A stretch of 64,000 nucleotides of DNA from Emergomyces orientalis (GCA_002110485.1 MOWL01000072.1:1-64000); one strand, 5' to 3'. Shown: positions 22,310 through 34,264, numbered from the stretch's first letter. Notes: generated from the sequence alone by a model not told the origin. A program made the numbers and translations.

Positions 22310-22870
22310 CTAATCGTCTTGAGATTCATCAGACTCGGAGTCTGATTCCTCTTGCGCTGGCTCATGCTTCGCGGTCTCTTTGTCTTCCCCGTCAACATAA
22401 TTTGGTCTCTCTAGAGATCCACCTTTCTCTTTAATGACCGCTTCAACATTGGGTAGTAGCTGGATCAGAGTATTAAACTGTTCCAAAGGCATTGATATCC
22501 CCTGAAGACGTATTTTAGCAGGCAAAACAACGAGGATTCTCGACAATCGAATTTCGTTGAGGATAAATATGTAGGGTAGGATAATGCTAACCTTTTTACC
22601 TGGGAGTTCTTGTCCATCCTTTTCATAGTACTCTCTCACACTGACCATGGTACGGCCCTTAAAGGAGGAAACCGTAAGACGACGGAGACGCGAAATGTTC
22701 CAATAGACATCGCCGTTGGAGTCGTTCTTCTTTTCAGCGGTGGGGAAAGAGGTCCCTATAGTAGTACCAGCCTCAGGCGACGCGACTGAGTCGTCGTCCG
22801 TTCTAGCTTTTTTTTGTTGAGGAGTCTCTCCTTCATTGTTCTGCGTGCGTCGTTTTTTGGTTGAAGCCAT
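22310..22870 (-). CDS. SUB1: PC4/Sub1 transcriptional coactivator
   Basis: Two exons on the minus strand (22870-22592 and 22501-22310) encode 156 residues. The PC4 domain is clear: residues about 55-125 with WNISRLRRLTVSSFKGRTMVSVREYY, then LPGKK joined to GISMPLEQFNTLIQLLP after intron removal. PC4 proteins bind single-stranded DNA and assist RNA polymerase II initiation and elongation. The N-terminus is basic with KKRR and KKAR clusters; the C-terminus is acidic (ESDSESDESQDD). The 90-bp intron (22502-22591; GTTAGC...TTCAG) is a multiple of three without a stop, so a retained-intron form would stay in frame. The intron is preferred because the family is contiguous across it. Confidence 0.93.
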   Translation of the reverse strand: MASTKKRRTQNNEGETPQQKKARTDDDSVASPEAGTTIGTSFPTAEKKNDSNGDVYWNISRLRRLTVSSFKGRTMVSVREYYEKDGQELPGKKVSIILPYIFILNEIRLSRILVVLPAKIRLQGISMPLEQFNTLIQLLPNVEAVIKEKGGSLERPNYVDGEDKETAKHEPAQEESDSESDESQDD

Positions 22871-23503
22871 GGAGAGGTAACCAGGAGAGTTAGAGGTTTA
22901 TTTGAAAAAGTAAATAGGTCTGATGTAAGCCTTTTTGAGGGGCAGACTATTAGACAATATCAGAAACAATTATGGCTGGATAAACCAATGTAGACAGCAT
23001 GGCTTTAAGCGCCAGACGGGATTAGCGCCAAGCAGAACAACATCGGCACCGATTGGGGCGATATGCGCCGCGCACGGCCCACTTGATCTTATCTCCAACA
23101 AAAATTTCGCCTTTCCCCGAAAAGCCCGAGGAATTTTGTTGCCCCACGCTCCATATGCAAAAAAAACGTTCGTCAACACAATGCAGCACTCAATTTTCTT
23201 ATCTTGCGATAGCCTTCAATTTCGATACATTAATAAAGTCCTTTTCTTCTGATACCTGACAGGTCCACTGGCACTCGAAAGAGAATGAATTCCATTTCAG
23301 TTTTGCAAAATGCACAGTGAGTGTACACCATGACTGCAATCTAAATTGAAATATTACTCTCAAAGCTGTCCTCAAAAGAAGCACTTGCCTACCGATTTCT
23401 CAAACATTTTCCGGCATTGTTACTTCTGCTACTGTTGTTATTGTCCTATTCCAGATTATCTACCGCCACCCATTATTAGAACGGTTACGAAGAAGCTTTG
23501 CCT
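22871..23503. promoter_or_regulatory. Divergent promoter between SUB1 and EFM6
   Basis: A 633-bp region between two outward-facing genes. It includes a GC-rich stretch around 23050-23085 and T-rich leader sequence before the EFM6 ATG. I see no conserved coding or structural RNA. Confidence 0.5.
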
Positions 23504-24426
23504 ATGGGTGAAACCGACCTTTCTGCCGAATCGGCCCTTGCGCTATCAGAGCCAGCTCTACCACTCGCTATCAGTGAGTCCCTGGTTCCGGTCCGCGAAA
23601 CCAAAACGGCGGGAACAGTGCTTCTCTCTCTCGATGGACTCCTAGAGCCTCCTCTACAAATTAAGGAAGATTTGAAGGATGGGTGTGGTGGGAAACTATG
23701 GCCAGCCGGGATGGTGCTCGCGAAATATATGCTCCGCAAGCACAAGTCTGACCTCTGTGGGAAAAGCATGTCTGTATTATCCAATTTATATTTCTGACTG
23801 TTTACTTCAAGAAAGAGAAAAGAGATTTTTATTTTGCCAGCTCAAGCGTTTTTTTTTGTTTTGATTCAATACCTTGATTATTTTGAGAACACTGACTTAC
23901 GTGATGTAATTTGATATTTTGTAGGGTCGAACTGGGTGCTGGAGGAGGACTCGTTGGACTTGCGGTGGCACGAGGATGCACAGTTGACTCGCCAATATAT
24001 ATCACCGACCAGATTCCGATGTTGTCACTAATGCAAAGCAATGTCCAGCTGAATGGTCTGTCCGACATCGTCCACCCGGTCGTACTCGATTGGGGCAGCG
24101 CGCTCCCAGGGGCAGTCCCATCAAATCCCGCCATCATACTTGCGGCGGATTGTGTCTACTTCGAGCCTGCATTTCCGCTATTATTATCAACACTTCAAAG
24201 CCTCCTGAGCAGTTCAGATTCGTTATGCTACTTTTGTTTCAAAAAGAGGCGCCGTGCGGATCTCAGATTCATGAAACAGGCGAAGAAACTGTTTAGTGTA
24301 GTTGAAGTGAAGGATGATCCGGATCATGAGCATTTTTCAAAAAAGAACATATTTCTATATATCATCAGGAAACGTAGAGACAAAATTGAAGAGTTAGGGG
24401 AACGAAAGGAAGAGATAACACAATGA
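23504..24426 (+). CDS. EFM6: Efm6-like protein-lysine N-methyltransferase
   Basis: Two exons (23504-23769, 23925-24426) give 255 residues; the ATG at 23504 is the first in frame. The join restores KSMVELGAGGGLVGLAV, the SAM-binding motif I of seven-beta-strand (Methyltransf_16) enzymes. Later motifs are VVLDWG and LAADCVYFEPAFPLLLSTL, then CYFCFKKRRRADLRFMK and the terminal KKNIFLYII, typical of the Efm6 group, which methylates a lysine of translation elongation factor 1A in yeast. The intron is 155 bp with a non-standard donor, GTCTGT, chosen because no other donor keeps the family frame. Cytosolic by family. Confidence 0.88.
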
Positions 24427-24524
24427 TATAAAAGTGATTGAGCAAATTCACTATTATGATATCTAGAGAGATGAACATGATCATATTATTCTTTTTTTTA
24501 AACCTCAAAACTGCTATCTAAATA

Positions 24525-26597
24525 TTATAGCTTTAAAGCCACTTTCCCTTTATTTTCGTTAGGAGACACCTTATTGCCGTATACATCTTTAAGGTCACCT
24601 TGGCTTCCAATGACCTTGACACCCCCTTTCCTCAAGTCAGAAACAACCTTCTGTTTCTCAGCATTTTTCCCAGCACGAATAGGTTGAGAAGAATTTTTCT
24701 TCAATTTTTGCTTCTCGCGTCTCCGTCGTCGCAGTTTCGCTTCTCGCGTCATCTCCTCCTTCGACACTGCCACCCCACTCTTGAGAACCACTTCCCCCAG
24801 AACCTTGCCCTCATCGCCAGGGGCGTACATTTCCTGCGGCGCAAGCATGACAGACGACTCTATTCCTGCTCCTCCCGTTGGTCTCGCATCCTCCATAGCA
24901 ATGGTAGCAACATCAGTGACCACATTAATGCTTGCCTGCGGCGGCTTGGGCCTGTGGTGCCAGCTCGATAGCGTATCTAATTGAGAGCTGATGTTACTCC
25001 ACAGTCGAGCAATCTCTTCGTGATCAACTTTCAATTTCTCGCTCTTCCGATCCACAAACGCGGAATCCGTTTTTCGAAGATGATCTTCCTCGTACAGTTC
25101 CCCTAAACTCTGCTGTGGTTTGGTCTCGTCAAGAGTAAAGTGTTCACGCTTATGCTGGGCTTCACTGCCTGGAATATAGGGTTGGCGACGTGGGACTTCA
25201 TCAAATTCCTTGGCCAAAATACGTCGCTTAATAAGTGCTTCAATATCATCCGATATTTCAGTCGATATAACAGGGACGGGCTTCCCAACCCGTTCAAACT
25301 CAAGATCTTCTTCGATCAGAGAATTAATGGGTCGATCTGGCGCCTTTGCTTCTCCGGAAAGCATCCATTCTTTTTTGGAGACATTCGCGGCTTCCAATCG
25401 TCGAATTTCATCTGTGAGCTTGGCTTGCCGTTTTTCATGGGTAGACTGAGTAGTCCCAGTTTGCTGCGCGGAGCCTTCCATTTCCTCCTCATCGGACGGA
25501 TCATCGTCAAAAAGGTCACGTTGTACATCAGATATAGCACGTCGAATCCTAGCCTCGATGTCTTCATCGGGAATAGGTGATTTGGGTTTGGACAGAGCGT
25601 CATTTTGTTGTCCCCTTGGAGCTTTGAGAGGAGGGGGGTCGAAAAAATCAGCGTATTTTATGTCATTCGCATTACCACCCATCAAACCAATATCGCTTTC
25701 GTCAAAATCGTCGTGCTCGTCCATAGCCTCAGAATCCGAACCCTCGCCTTCCTTAACACCGTCCTGGTCATCGCCTTCATCAGCATCTCCGCCAATCGCG
25801 CCAAGGCTGAGAGGGTCAGCTCCCCAATCAATGGCTCCCTCATCATCATCCTCATCGTCATCCTGTTTCCCCTTTGCATCCTTCCGTTCGAATAAAGCCG
25901 TTTGCGTATTGAACTCGTCGATCGAAAAGAACCCGTCATTGAGCTTGTGAGGGTCTGGTATAAATTGAACATCGCTAACGCCTATAGATTTCTTGTCTTT
26001 CTCTTGTGGACTGGGTTGGTCGCCATAAATCGACATAGAATCATTCCCATCATCCTCGGTCATTGGCTCGTCTCCCACTCCATCACTGTCGTCTTCTGTG
26101 ATTTTACCATTCTGGATATTGTCCGGATCGTCACTAGCGGAATTGTCAGAGCTTTCATCCGGTTCGGAGGCAAGCCCAAGCCCATTCTCCACATCTAGGG
26201 TCTCATTGGCCTTTTTATGCGGGCTGGAGTTGGAAGGGAGGACGTCCGCTTCTGGTTCTCGGAGTAAGGCAAGTTCGTGGGCAGTGTCTTCTGCAGAGGC
26301 TGTTAGCACCCTATTTGCCTGTTCCCAGACCTGGCGCGCGGTAAAACCATCCGCATGAATTTCTTGTAGATGTAGTGCTTGGGAATGGAAGGGTCGAAGT
26401 CTGTCGACAATTTTTCGTTTCCGTTTGCCTTGGACACGCCTTTTTTGAGCATTGGTGATATCTGATGCAAGCGGGTCAAGATAGCGTTTTGTCGCAGTCG
26501 CCCATTCAGTATGTAAGGAAGTGGTTGGCTTTAAGAAAAGCTCTGGGGTTGATGTGAGCAACCGGGTAATATCAGTCGCGGAGCAAGCCATGGCCAT
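24525..26597 (-). CDS. MPP10: U3 snoRNP protein Mpp10
   Basis: An intronless 690-residue frame starting at the ATG at 26597 (MAMACSATDITRLL). It has the family layout: N-terminal helical region, a long acidic middle (blocks such as DDDEDDDEGAIDWGADP, about 250-330), YADFFDPP, then the conserved C-terminal half with SLIEEDLEFERVGKPVP, IEALIKRRILAKEFDEVPRR, SFVD-like DSAFVDRKSEKLKVDHEEI and MLAPQEMYAPG, ending in a basic tail. Mpp10 forms a subcomplex with Imp3 and Imp4 in the small-subunit processome and is required for 18S rRNA maturation in the nucleolus. Only 98 bp separate it from the convergent EFM6 gene. Confidence 0.94.
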   Translation of the reverse strand: MAMACSATDITRLLTSTPELFLKPTTSLHTEWATATKRYLDPLASDITNAQKRRVQGKRKRKIVDRLRPFHSQALHLQEIHADGFTARQVWEQANRVLTASAEDTAHELALLREPEADVLPSNSSPHKKANETLDVENGLGLASEPDESSDNSASDDPDNIQNGKITEDDSDGVGDEPMTEDDGNDSMSIYGDQPSPQEKDKKSIGVSDVQFIPDPHKLNDGFFSIDEFNTQTALFERKDAKGKQDDDEDDDEGAIDWGADPLSLGAIGGDADEGDDQDGVKEGEGSDSEAMDEHDDFDESDIGLMGGNANDIKYADFFDPPPLKAPRGQQNDALSKPKSPIPDEDIEARIRRAISDVQRDLFDDDPSDEEEMEGSAQQTGTTQSTHEKRQAKLTDEIRRLEAANVSKKEWMLSGEAKAPDRPINSLIEEDLEFERVGKPVPVISTEISDDIEALIKRRILAKEFDEVPRRQPYIPGSEAQHKREHFTLDETKPQQSLGELYEEDHLRKTDSAFVDRKSEKLKVDHEEIARLWSNISSQLDTLSSWHHRPKPPQASINVVTDVATIAMEDARPTGGAGIESSVMLAPQEMYAPGDEGKVLGEVVLKSGVAVSKEEMTREAKLRRRRREKQKLKKNSSQPIRAGKNAEKQKVVSDLRKGGVKVIGSQGDLKDVYGNKVSPNENKGKVALKL

Positions 26598-27368
26598 TGC
26601 GGGCTTGAAGCGGAGATTCCTCTGAATGCGTCGTTGGGGTTTTGTGGGCGTGGACAGTATTTTCAAGTAATAAGGGAGCAATTTCAGAATGGAATAATAG
26701 TTCTCATTTTGTATACAGTAGAATCGCCGTCCAGTATACCTAGTTACCTAGGTAGCTTATTAGTAGTTTGTATGTGAGCAGAAGACCAAATCCAGAAACT
26801 CTTAATTTTTTTTCTGGTCGTAGTTTCCAGTAGCCAATCATATTAGCTTCACCCCGCTGACAAAGCTTATACCGGAAAATAGATTTGCCGACCCCGGATC
26901 GGGTAAAGCCGTAGCAACCCGGCTGACTAACCCGCCGTTTGCCCTGGAATTCTTCCCGCTTTTTGAAGTTGGCAAAATTTTTCCCTGTGGAAAACGATCC
27001 ATTCCACCAAGGAAACACTTTGTTGAATATTATCGCAACCTTGGAAGATTGATACTGTTATTTTATCTCCCCCTCATCTCCCCTCGCAATCTTGGAGGCC
27101 CCTCATCCTTTCGAGATTCCATCGCCGCCACCGCAGCATGATATTCCGGCTGCTGTAACTGAATAATATCTCCCCTTTCCTCTGTTCTGTCTTCGGCGTT
27201 TCCACCACCAGATACGTATTAATCCGACCTCACGCGATCAACAACAATACTTCCTTTTGCTGATCGTCTTTATCTTTGCGTCAAGTGTATCGACGACGAC
27301 GAATCGACTCTCCCGTATATTTCTCGTCTCAGCCTAGACCATTGTTGTTCCTGCTCTGGAATCCAGAA
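26598..27368. promoter_or_regulatory. Divergent promoter between MPP10 and the Ups2-like gene
   Basis: 771 bp separate the two start codons. The right half is rich in CT tracts (27060-27330), common upstream of highly expressed fungal genes. An open frame at 26740-27018 on the minus strand lacks any recognisable feature and is not called. Confidence 0.5.
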
Positions 27369-28029
27369 ATGAAAGTATTCGCGTCAACGTGCACATTCGA
27401 TTACTCATGGGAGGAGGTGTCTACCGCCAACTGGAGGAAGTATTGTCCTTGGAATGACAAATCGACCCATGTTGTGGCTGTTGATATTCTCTCCCGGACG
27501 CTGCACCCAGATACCGGCATTGTGAGTTACTCATCCTTCAACTTTTTATACGAAATTTCGTTAGTCATTTGTGTAGTTCTTGTCGACTGACAGTTACATC
27601 TACGGATAGTTACGAACGGAACGTCTGATTACTTGCAATCAATCCGCCCCTCAATGGCTCCTCACGCTTTTCGGTGGCAGCGCCACTTCCCACGTCTATG
27701 AAGTGTCATATGTCGACCCAGCATCTAAGAGAGTGACCATGTGCTCAACGAACCTGACATGGTCGAATGTTCTGAAAGTCCGAGAAACCGTTACCTACCA
27801 GCCATCGCGAGGCGCTCCAAACACCAAGACAGAGTTCAGACAAGATGCACAAATAACTGCAGTATGCAGCGGCTGGCAGAAAGTAAAGAACAAAGTCGAA
27901 GAAGCGAGCATCGAACGATTCAGCCAGAACGCTAAGAAAGGTCGCGAAGGCTTCGAGGCCGTGCTAGAGATGAGTCGGAGAGTGTTTGGGGAACAAAGGG
28001 CATCAGAGGTGAGGAAGCAGGCTCAATGA
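27369..28029 (+). CDS. PRELI/MSF1 domain protein, Ups2/Ups3-like
   Basis: Two exons (27369-27521, 27610-28029) give 190 residues. The whole protein is a PRELI domain: MKVFASTCTFDYSWEEVSTANWRKY at the N-terminus (shown here only in part by family), STHVVAVDILSR, LRTERLITCNQSAPQWL after the join, and SHVYEVSYVDPASKRVTM. The shape and length match yeast Ups2/Ups3 and animal PRELID3, which with Mdm35 move phospholipid (Ups2: phosphatidylserine) across the mitochondrial intermembrane space. The Ups2 assignment over Ups1 rests on the N-terminal and NLTWSNVLKVRETVTY segments. Intron 88 bp, GTGAGT...GATAG. Confidence 0.9.
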
Positions 28030-28959
28030 CACTCGTTGTTGATTCCTGTGCTCCATTTTTGCCAGCCTCCGTGGTTCCTTTTTCCCTCCATCTCTCTTAC
28101 TCAGTATACCTCTTTATATTTTCATTTTTTAGAGATTTTTTTAGCGTTCACCGTTCACTTTTTTTGACAAATTACCGAGCGATTGCATTGATATCAAGAT
28201 GACATTTGCAGAAAACATGCAACTCATTGGCGAAAGCGAGCTGTGGCACTCATTTTCACCGTATATATATGTTACGTTCTTGATTTATTCTCTTTTTTTA
28301 GTTGTTGGTTGGGAAAAAAGATTAAAAAGCGTCATTGATTTGGGATTGGCGCAAAAGAAATTGGGTGTGGTGTACCTTTTTTGGCGGATCTGGTGTTTTT
28401 TTTCTGTTTTCCATCATTTCCTTGTTTCGTTTATGTATTCGAACTAGATCCTGTGTCCACTAGCATTACTTATTTTCCTGTCTTTATACGTATATGCAGA
28501 TACACATAAGATATTGTTCATATAATTCAGCAATACTTGAGGAGATATTGGCGCTTCAGTCAGGATTAATGCCCGTGTATTCGTTATCAGTCATTTGAAA
28601 TCTGCTGTATGTCAGGTGCGAAGGCTGATCCTGCATGCCAGCCCCAAAATCCCTGTGCGACAAGGGATGGTTGGGGCCTCCTGTCTGATAATTTCCGCCT
28701 CGAAGTCCCGTGCGTACCAAATAAAATTTTTGTATAATATATTTACTATATTGATATGGAAAAGTAATATTTATATTTTAAGAAAACAGTGTTGATACAT
28801 AATCATTACTTAAATGCCATGGCTTCTAATTGAAACAGAACTAAAAAGGAACCGCAAAATCACCTGATGCTGCGCCGCGACAGGGGACAAGAATGAAGAG
28901 GGACAGAGCATCACAATATCAGATACCAAAGCCAACGAAAATATAGAAGCATCATGAAC
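28030..28959. other. Intergenic, convergent genes
   Basis: 930 bases between two 3' ends. The sequence is AT-rich with T tracts, and contains no conserved coding. GC-richer sequence around 28610-28700 was checked for a tRNA fold and does not make one. Confidence 0.5.
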
Positions 28960-30491
28960 TCAACCAAGCAGCCCGCCAAGAAGCACTTTGTTCACCCCCG
29001 AAATCTCCAATTTCACGTTACTGCGACTGGCATCTTCAAACTCTTTCACCACGCCCGCAATCATAACCTTGCGCAGCCTCGAATCGGCCTTGTTGAACAT
29101 CTCAGCAACGACCGCAGAGCAGACAGCAGGCCCAGATACCAGCGCCATGAGCCTCGTATAACAGTCAATCAAAACATCGCATAAAGATGAAAAGGTCTCG
29201 AAGAAGTCAGGGTCGAAGGGTAAAGTTGGTGTGAGGAGATATGTGTATTCTTCACCAGGTAGAAGGTCGGAGGAGTCTGTGTTAGGGTATGAGGTAGCGG
29301 CGGAGGAATTTGACGATGTCGCAATGTTCCCCGTCATAGCTTTGATATCCGATGGATCGCTGGTCTGCATGGGCAGGCCAATTTCCGTGGCTGAGCTCGT
29401 TCGCCGCCCCTTGGCGCCTGAATGAATGGAACGTTTGAACATATGTGGTATTCTTGCACGCCCAAGTGAGGATGAGGCATTTCCGTCAGCCGGGTGCGCC
29501 TGTTGGAACGTTTCGAACTCCATGAGAAGTGCATTTAGTGCGCGGAGGTATTCGAAGGGGGTTGAGCTGACGTCGAGAATGGGAGGGATGGAGAGGCCTA
29601 GGAGGAGGTAGTTGATTGCCCGGCGAGAGAGTTTCCGTTGCTCGAAATAGGACATGCGGGAGAGATCTGACTTTGAAAAATGTACTGTATTAAACCAGTA
29701 GACCCGGCCTTCATGTCTGTATGCACCAGGATAAATTAATAAAGTCATTTGTATGAAGGAACTTAGGCCGTAACTGTGGGAGCTTACGCCTTCCGTAAAT
29801 AATCCAGCGTCGATATCCGCTTTGATGACGTTTGATGGATGTTTATATAGATTGAACTGGCACTTTGCGGGCCGAAAGCACCCCCTCCCGATGTTGGGGG
29901 CGGTGCGCCAGGTAGACCACCATATATCTGGAAATCCATGTTTAGACCTACCGTTGGGGTTCTCGCCCAGTATGCCCCCGGTATATCCAAGGGTGTCAGG
30001 GGAAGCGACTGGAAATCACTTGGGGACGGAGCCTGGTTCGAATTGGAGGTCAAGTTTGGTATGATCAACCGCGATATGCCTTTGTCTTTATTACTAGCCG
30101 TGCCGGATACCTTGCGTTTTGTAGGGGGGTCTTTGGGAAGCGGCTGTTCCGGGGAATTAAAGGAAGGCGAAGGGGTGGCAGTAGAGGTCGTCGTACTCGT
30201 GGCATTCGTCACGGATCTAGTCGTAGCAGCGGAGGTTGATCCAGGGATGAGAGGGGTGGGAGGGGCCAATTGATTTGCCTTGTGCCGTTGACTTGAAGAT
30301 CTACACAATGAACCGGTTCTTGAGAAGAATGCCGGACGACTGGGGTTCTCGGCACGAGTCAATGGGACGTTGTCAGATGCCCTGATGATGGAGAGGTTCC
30401 CGATGGCGCCAGAAGGTGTACGTTGGAGAGCCAAGTCACGGTCATAGGTGCCGCCGCCATAACTGCTGTGATGGTAGTCGTGGTGGCTCAT
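28960..30491 (-). CDS. Conserved fungal protein of unknown function
   Basis: Two exons (30491-29788, 29716-28960) give 486 residues; the 71-bp intron is GTAAGC...ACAG. The first 190 residues are low-complexity, rich in Ser, Thr and Pro. The block from about residue 215 (SIYINIHQTSSKRISTLDYL) through AHEGRVYWFNTVHFSKSDL and RAINYLLLGLSIPPIL is dense and well ordered. A disordered stretch with the basic RSIHSGAKGRR follows, then a helical C-terminus (FETFSSLCDVLIDCYTRLM, VKEFEDASRSNVKLEISGV). No signal peptide or membrane segment is visible. I do not recognise the family; the ordered blocks argue that it is a real gene. Confidence 0.8.
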
Positions 30492-32675
30492 CGTGTGGCT
30501 GCTGGTCTGCTCTTAGCTGGCGCAAATCAAAATGCTCTGCTGGGAACAATTGGGCCTACTGGCTGGTCAGTAAGATTAATGGCAAACTAGTTCATCCAGG
30601 CACAAACGCAGAATGGTCGAGATATACTTTGGGGCTGCAGGGGCAGAATGCGGACTCGCCCATAGGCACGCCCTTTATGTACGAAATGCAAGTAAGTATG
30701 GAGGTTGGAGATTTTTATATTTAATTTTTATAATTCTGCTGCTGTTAGCTGGGAGGTAGCGAGTTTATAAATAACATTAAATAAAACCAAAGCCCCTGGA
30801 AACCCGAAGGCTTCGGGATTCGCAGGATTTGTTAGGTTGTCAAGGCGTTGAGGGTTGTGTCCATTGCTGGTATCAGGGAGATCGCCTGTATTGCTGTATT
30901 TGCTGTATTGACCTCACCAATGTTATGGATAGTGTGTACTGTATCTTGTTTATCTGTTATCTGTACTTTCGTTGCCTTTTTCAACTTCTTCTTGACATTT
31001 TCATGGGTACAAATGTGTCAATGTTGATTTGTGCCAACATATTTAACTGGTTTAACTTTGTTGACACTTCTTTTTCTATGTTCATCTTTGCGTTCCCACC
31101 TTTTTCCTCTCTGCTATCCAGCTTAACTTTCTAACACTGTATCACAGTCTATCTAACAAGCTGATATGGTGGTCGCCAACAGCTTCATTTGAATCAACCA
31201 AAAGGACCCTTCAAATATGTGGCCAACCGGGGTTCGACTACTGGCCCCGTGGATGAAGAACTTGAGTTGGTTGTCCCGGCTGCCGTACAGCTCGTATTAG
31301 TATCATCGATGTCTGTCTGTCTGCACCCTAGTTTGATATGCGATCCTGCCCGCAACATCAGTGATCCGTTGCCGGTTTGACTGCTCTTTGTATGCAAAAA
31401 AAAAAAAAAACCGGGGGCCAAAGAGGCCTGAAGGAGACCGTATCAATTTGATCTCCAGCACTGTGAACGGAAGGTAGCCATTGCAAGAAACCTCTGTTTT
31501 TACGGCGTTCACGATGTTGGAGACCGAACATAGTTATCTCAGATGAGCGATAATAACTGCTCTGGAGTTTTTGCCACAGATCGTGATCGGAGCCCCATTG
31601 GCGTGGATAGAGGAATCAACATGAGCTTACCATTCGTTGCCTGCAGCCGTCTGCAACTATAGGATGAACACCTTAAACAAACCAGTGCGTTGGGGAGAAG
31701 ACCAGTGTCTGCCGTGCTGCTCCGCAGACCTAATAATAATCGTGCGAATTCCGCGTATCATCGCTACATGCTTCAAGATCAATATCCCTGGTACAACCTT
31801 CACTCCACATGCCATGTGTGAACCTACTGCGCGGTTTCGTATAATTCCTGCAGAGCATTCCAAAACATCCTTAACTTAATATAAATTGGCAATATCATCG
31901 GAAGGGACATATGGTTGACCTCTACGCCGTGCCGTATCTCCCTTGAGGAACTAAAAATGGTTGGACGACAGCACGGACGACCACCGTAGCTCTCGTAATG
32001 CTATTTTGAAATTTTGGAGAAAAAAGGAACTAATCTTTATAGTTATTGCACGATGGAAATTATGATTTTGACGACATTAAGAAAGAGTTGCTTTGAGGGG
32101 CTGCTTAGCAGATATTAAATTATAGGAGCGGTAGTAATTGTCCCGAGTCTCAACAGGACATATATGGAGCGGGCACGTATTTTCCTGTCCAAGGCATGAT
32201 GGATGTCATGCAGGGGCAACATTCTTCAAGGATGGGCAAAAATAACAAGCTCTGGTAATCAAAAATTGATCAAAAGGCCCATTCTAGCTCTGCCCTCAAA
32301 TTGTATGCTGATTGTGGGGTAAATCATGGCGCTGGCTACGGTTTTGCTGCTAACGAACGACTCCACAATTCGGCTTCCAACCTCCTCCACCCCAACATCC
32401 AACCATCATCCCTCTCCGACCGGCACCCAGGACTATCTATGGTTGCAGGATAATTCAAATTAACTGGCTTGAATAAATGCGCGCATCTTGAAAAGGGCTG
32501 ATAATCAACGACATCCCAGTCTACCCTGATTTAACTATCTGAACATATACGATCTCCCCAATATATGGTAGAGTAACTAATGTCGTCAACTCCTCATTAT
32601 TGACGCTGACCCGCCATACCTGTTGTACTCAAACCCACACTCCCGGAACCTTTCTACATCTTAACTTTCGCAGCT
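30492..32675. other. Large intergenic region between two divergent genes
   Basis: 2184 bases without a supportable gene, the longest such gap in the gene-dense block. It holds a 15-A run at about 31396, several short frames without features, and AT-rich stretches. It must contain promoters for both flanking genes. A B-box-like GGTTCGACTAC at 31230 lacks a matching A box or clover-leaf. An unrecognised non-coding RNA or old repeat relic cannot be excluded. Confidence 0.45.
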
Positions 32676-34264
32676 ATGTCTATATCACCGGAATATTCTG
32701 TACCTTCGCATGGCCAATGGCCAGTGCACCCTCAAGAAGATGTTCCCATCAGTAAGGAACGTATTTGGATAGACGGTTGTTTCGACTTCAGCCACCACGG
32801 TGAGTGGTTATATATATACTCCTGGCTCGATCTTTTGTCCAATTGCTTGAGGCTAATAGATTAGTGCAACTATAGGCCATGCGGGAGCTATGCTCCAGGC
32901 TCGCAGGCTCGGAAAGGAGTTGTTTGTGGGCGTCCATTCGGATGAGGAGATTCTGGAGAACAAGGGGCCTACAGTCATGACGCTTTCGGAACGGTCCGTC
33001 CACACTCTGCTCTTTTGACTGGCATGGGAAAACATATAACTAACGATTTGTTGCACCGGAAAAGTGTGTCGGCAGTTGACGCATGCCGTTGGGCATCAAA
33101 GTCAATTCCCCATGCGCCCTATGTCACGCAGCTACCGTGGATCTCCCACTATGGTTGCTACTATGTCGTTCATGGAGATGATATCACTTCCGATAGTAAT
33201 GGGGATGACTGCTACCGATTTGTCAAAGCTGCTGGGCGTTTCCTGGTAGTGAAACGTACTCCTGGTATTTCTACAACCGACTTGGTCGGTAGGATGCTAC
33301 TCTGCACACGCACCCATTTTATCAAGTCTTTCCCAGCATTCTTGAAGGGGGAGGAAGGTTCGGGGACCGACGAAGAGCGGAAGCAAGTTGCAAATGAATC
33401 GCTCCAGAGAATCAAAGACTACGCAACCGATGAGACTGGCTTACAACCGGGACCCGATGTCTGGATTTGGGAGGCATCAGCTTCAGCAAAACTCCAGCAT
33501 AGTAGCACAGAACAAGGCAGTTTTCAACACCTTATTGAGGGCAAAGGGCCGAAACCGGGCCAACGGATCGCCTATGTTGACGGTGGTTTTGATTTGTTTT
33601 CGTCCGGCCATATCGAATTTCTTCGCCGTGTCCTCGCGATTGAAGCCGAGGACGCAACTCGTCGCGGCTGGTACCTTCCAGAGAACGTCGAAAAAAGAAT
33701 AAAAGACTGTGGAGAAGATTACGGCCCAGCCTATATTGTGGCCGGCGTCCATGATGACGAAGTCATCAATCACTGGAAGGGGCTGAATTACCCGATTATG
33801 AATATTTTCGAGCGGGGGCTTTGTGTTCTCCAATGTTGTGTAGGTGTATACCCACCTGCTGAGATTAATGATTTGAAGGTACAGGGAAAAGAGAAGAGTA
33901 AGCTAACAATGTTCACATGTAGTACGTCCATACTGTTATATTCTGTGCTCCATTTACACCCAATATTGGCTACCTCAAAACTCTGCCGTTTGGCATGCCG
34001 GATGCGGTCTACCACGGCCCAACGACATTTATACCCCTCACATACGATCCATACACCGCTCCATCGAAGCTAGGAATTTTTAGACAAGTAGATTCCCATC
34101 CCTTCCAGCATGTGAACGCCGGCGAGATTGTGCAGCGGATTTTGAAGAGCCGCGAGGCGTTTGAGGAGAGACAGCGTACCAAGCTATTGAAAGCGGCCAA
34201 TGAAGCGGAATTTAAGGAGAAAGAAGAGCTTGAGAAGCTGCAGCAACAGCAACAGCAAAAATAG
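32676..34264 (+). CDS. ECT1: Ethanolamine-phosphate cytidylyltransferase
   Basis: Four exons (32676-32799, 32876-32993, 33065-33839, 33923-34264) give 452 residues. The first cytidylyltransferase domain has the catalytic HxGH motif (H40-H-G-H43, restored across intron 1) after WIDGCFDFS, then GVHSDEEI, the ACRWASKSIPHAPYVT block and KRTPGISTTDLVGRML. The second domain has YVDGGFDLFSSGHIEFL and ends YLKTLPFGMPDAVYHGPTTF. It makes CDP-ethanolamine, the controlling step of the Kennedy route to phosphatidylethanolamine. The last 40 residues are a charged, Gln-rich coiled tail. Intron 2 has unusual ends (GTCCGT...AAAAG) but is the only choice that keeps SERVSAVDACRW in frame; intron 1 is GTGAGT...ATAG. 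Confidence 0.94.

Noticed and set aside
26740..27018. 92-codon minus-strand ORF between MPP10 and the Ups2-like gene
   Set aside because: No ATG-supported conserved sequence; lies in a divergent promoter.
28610..28700. tRNA-like GC-rich stretch
   Set aside because: Does not fold into a clover-leaf and lacks the T-loop sequence.
31221..31252. tRNA or pol III promoter (GGTTCGACTAC B-box)
   Set aside because: No A box at the right distance and no acceptor or anticodon stems.
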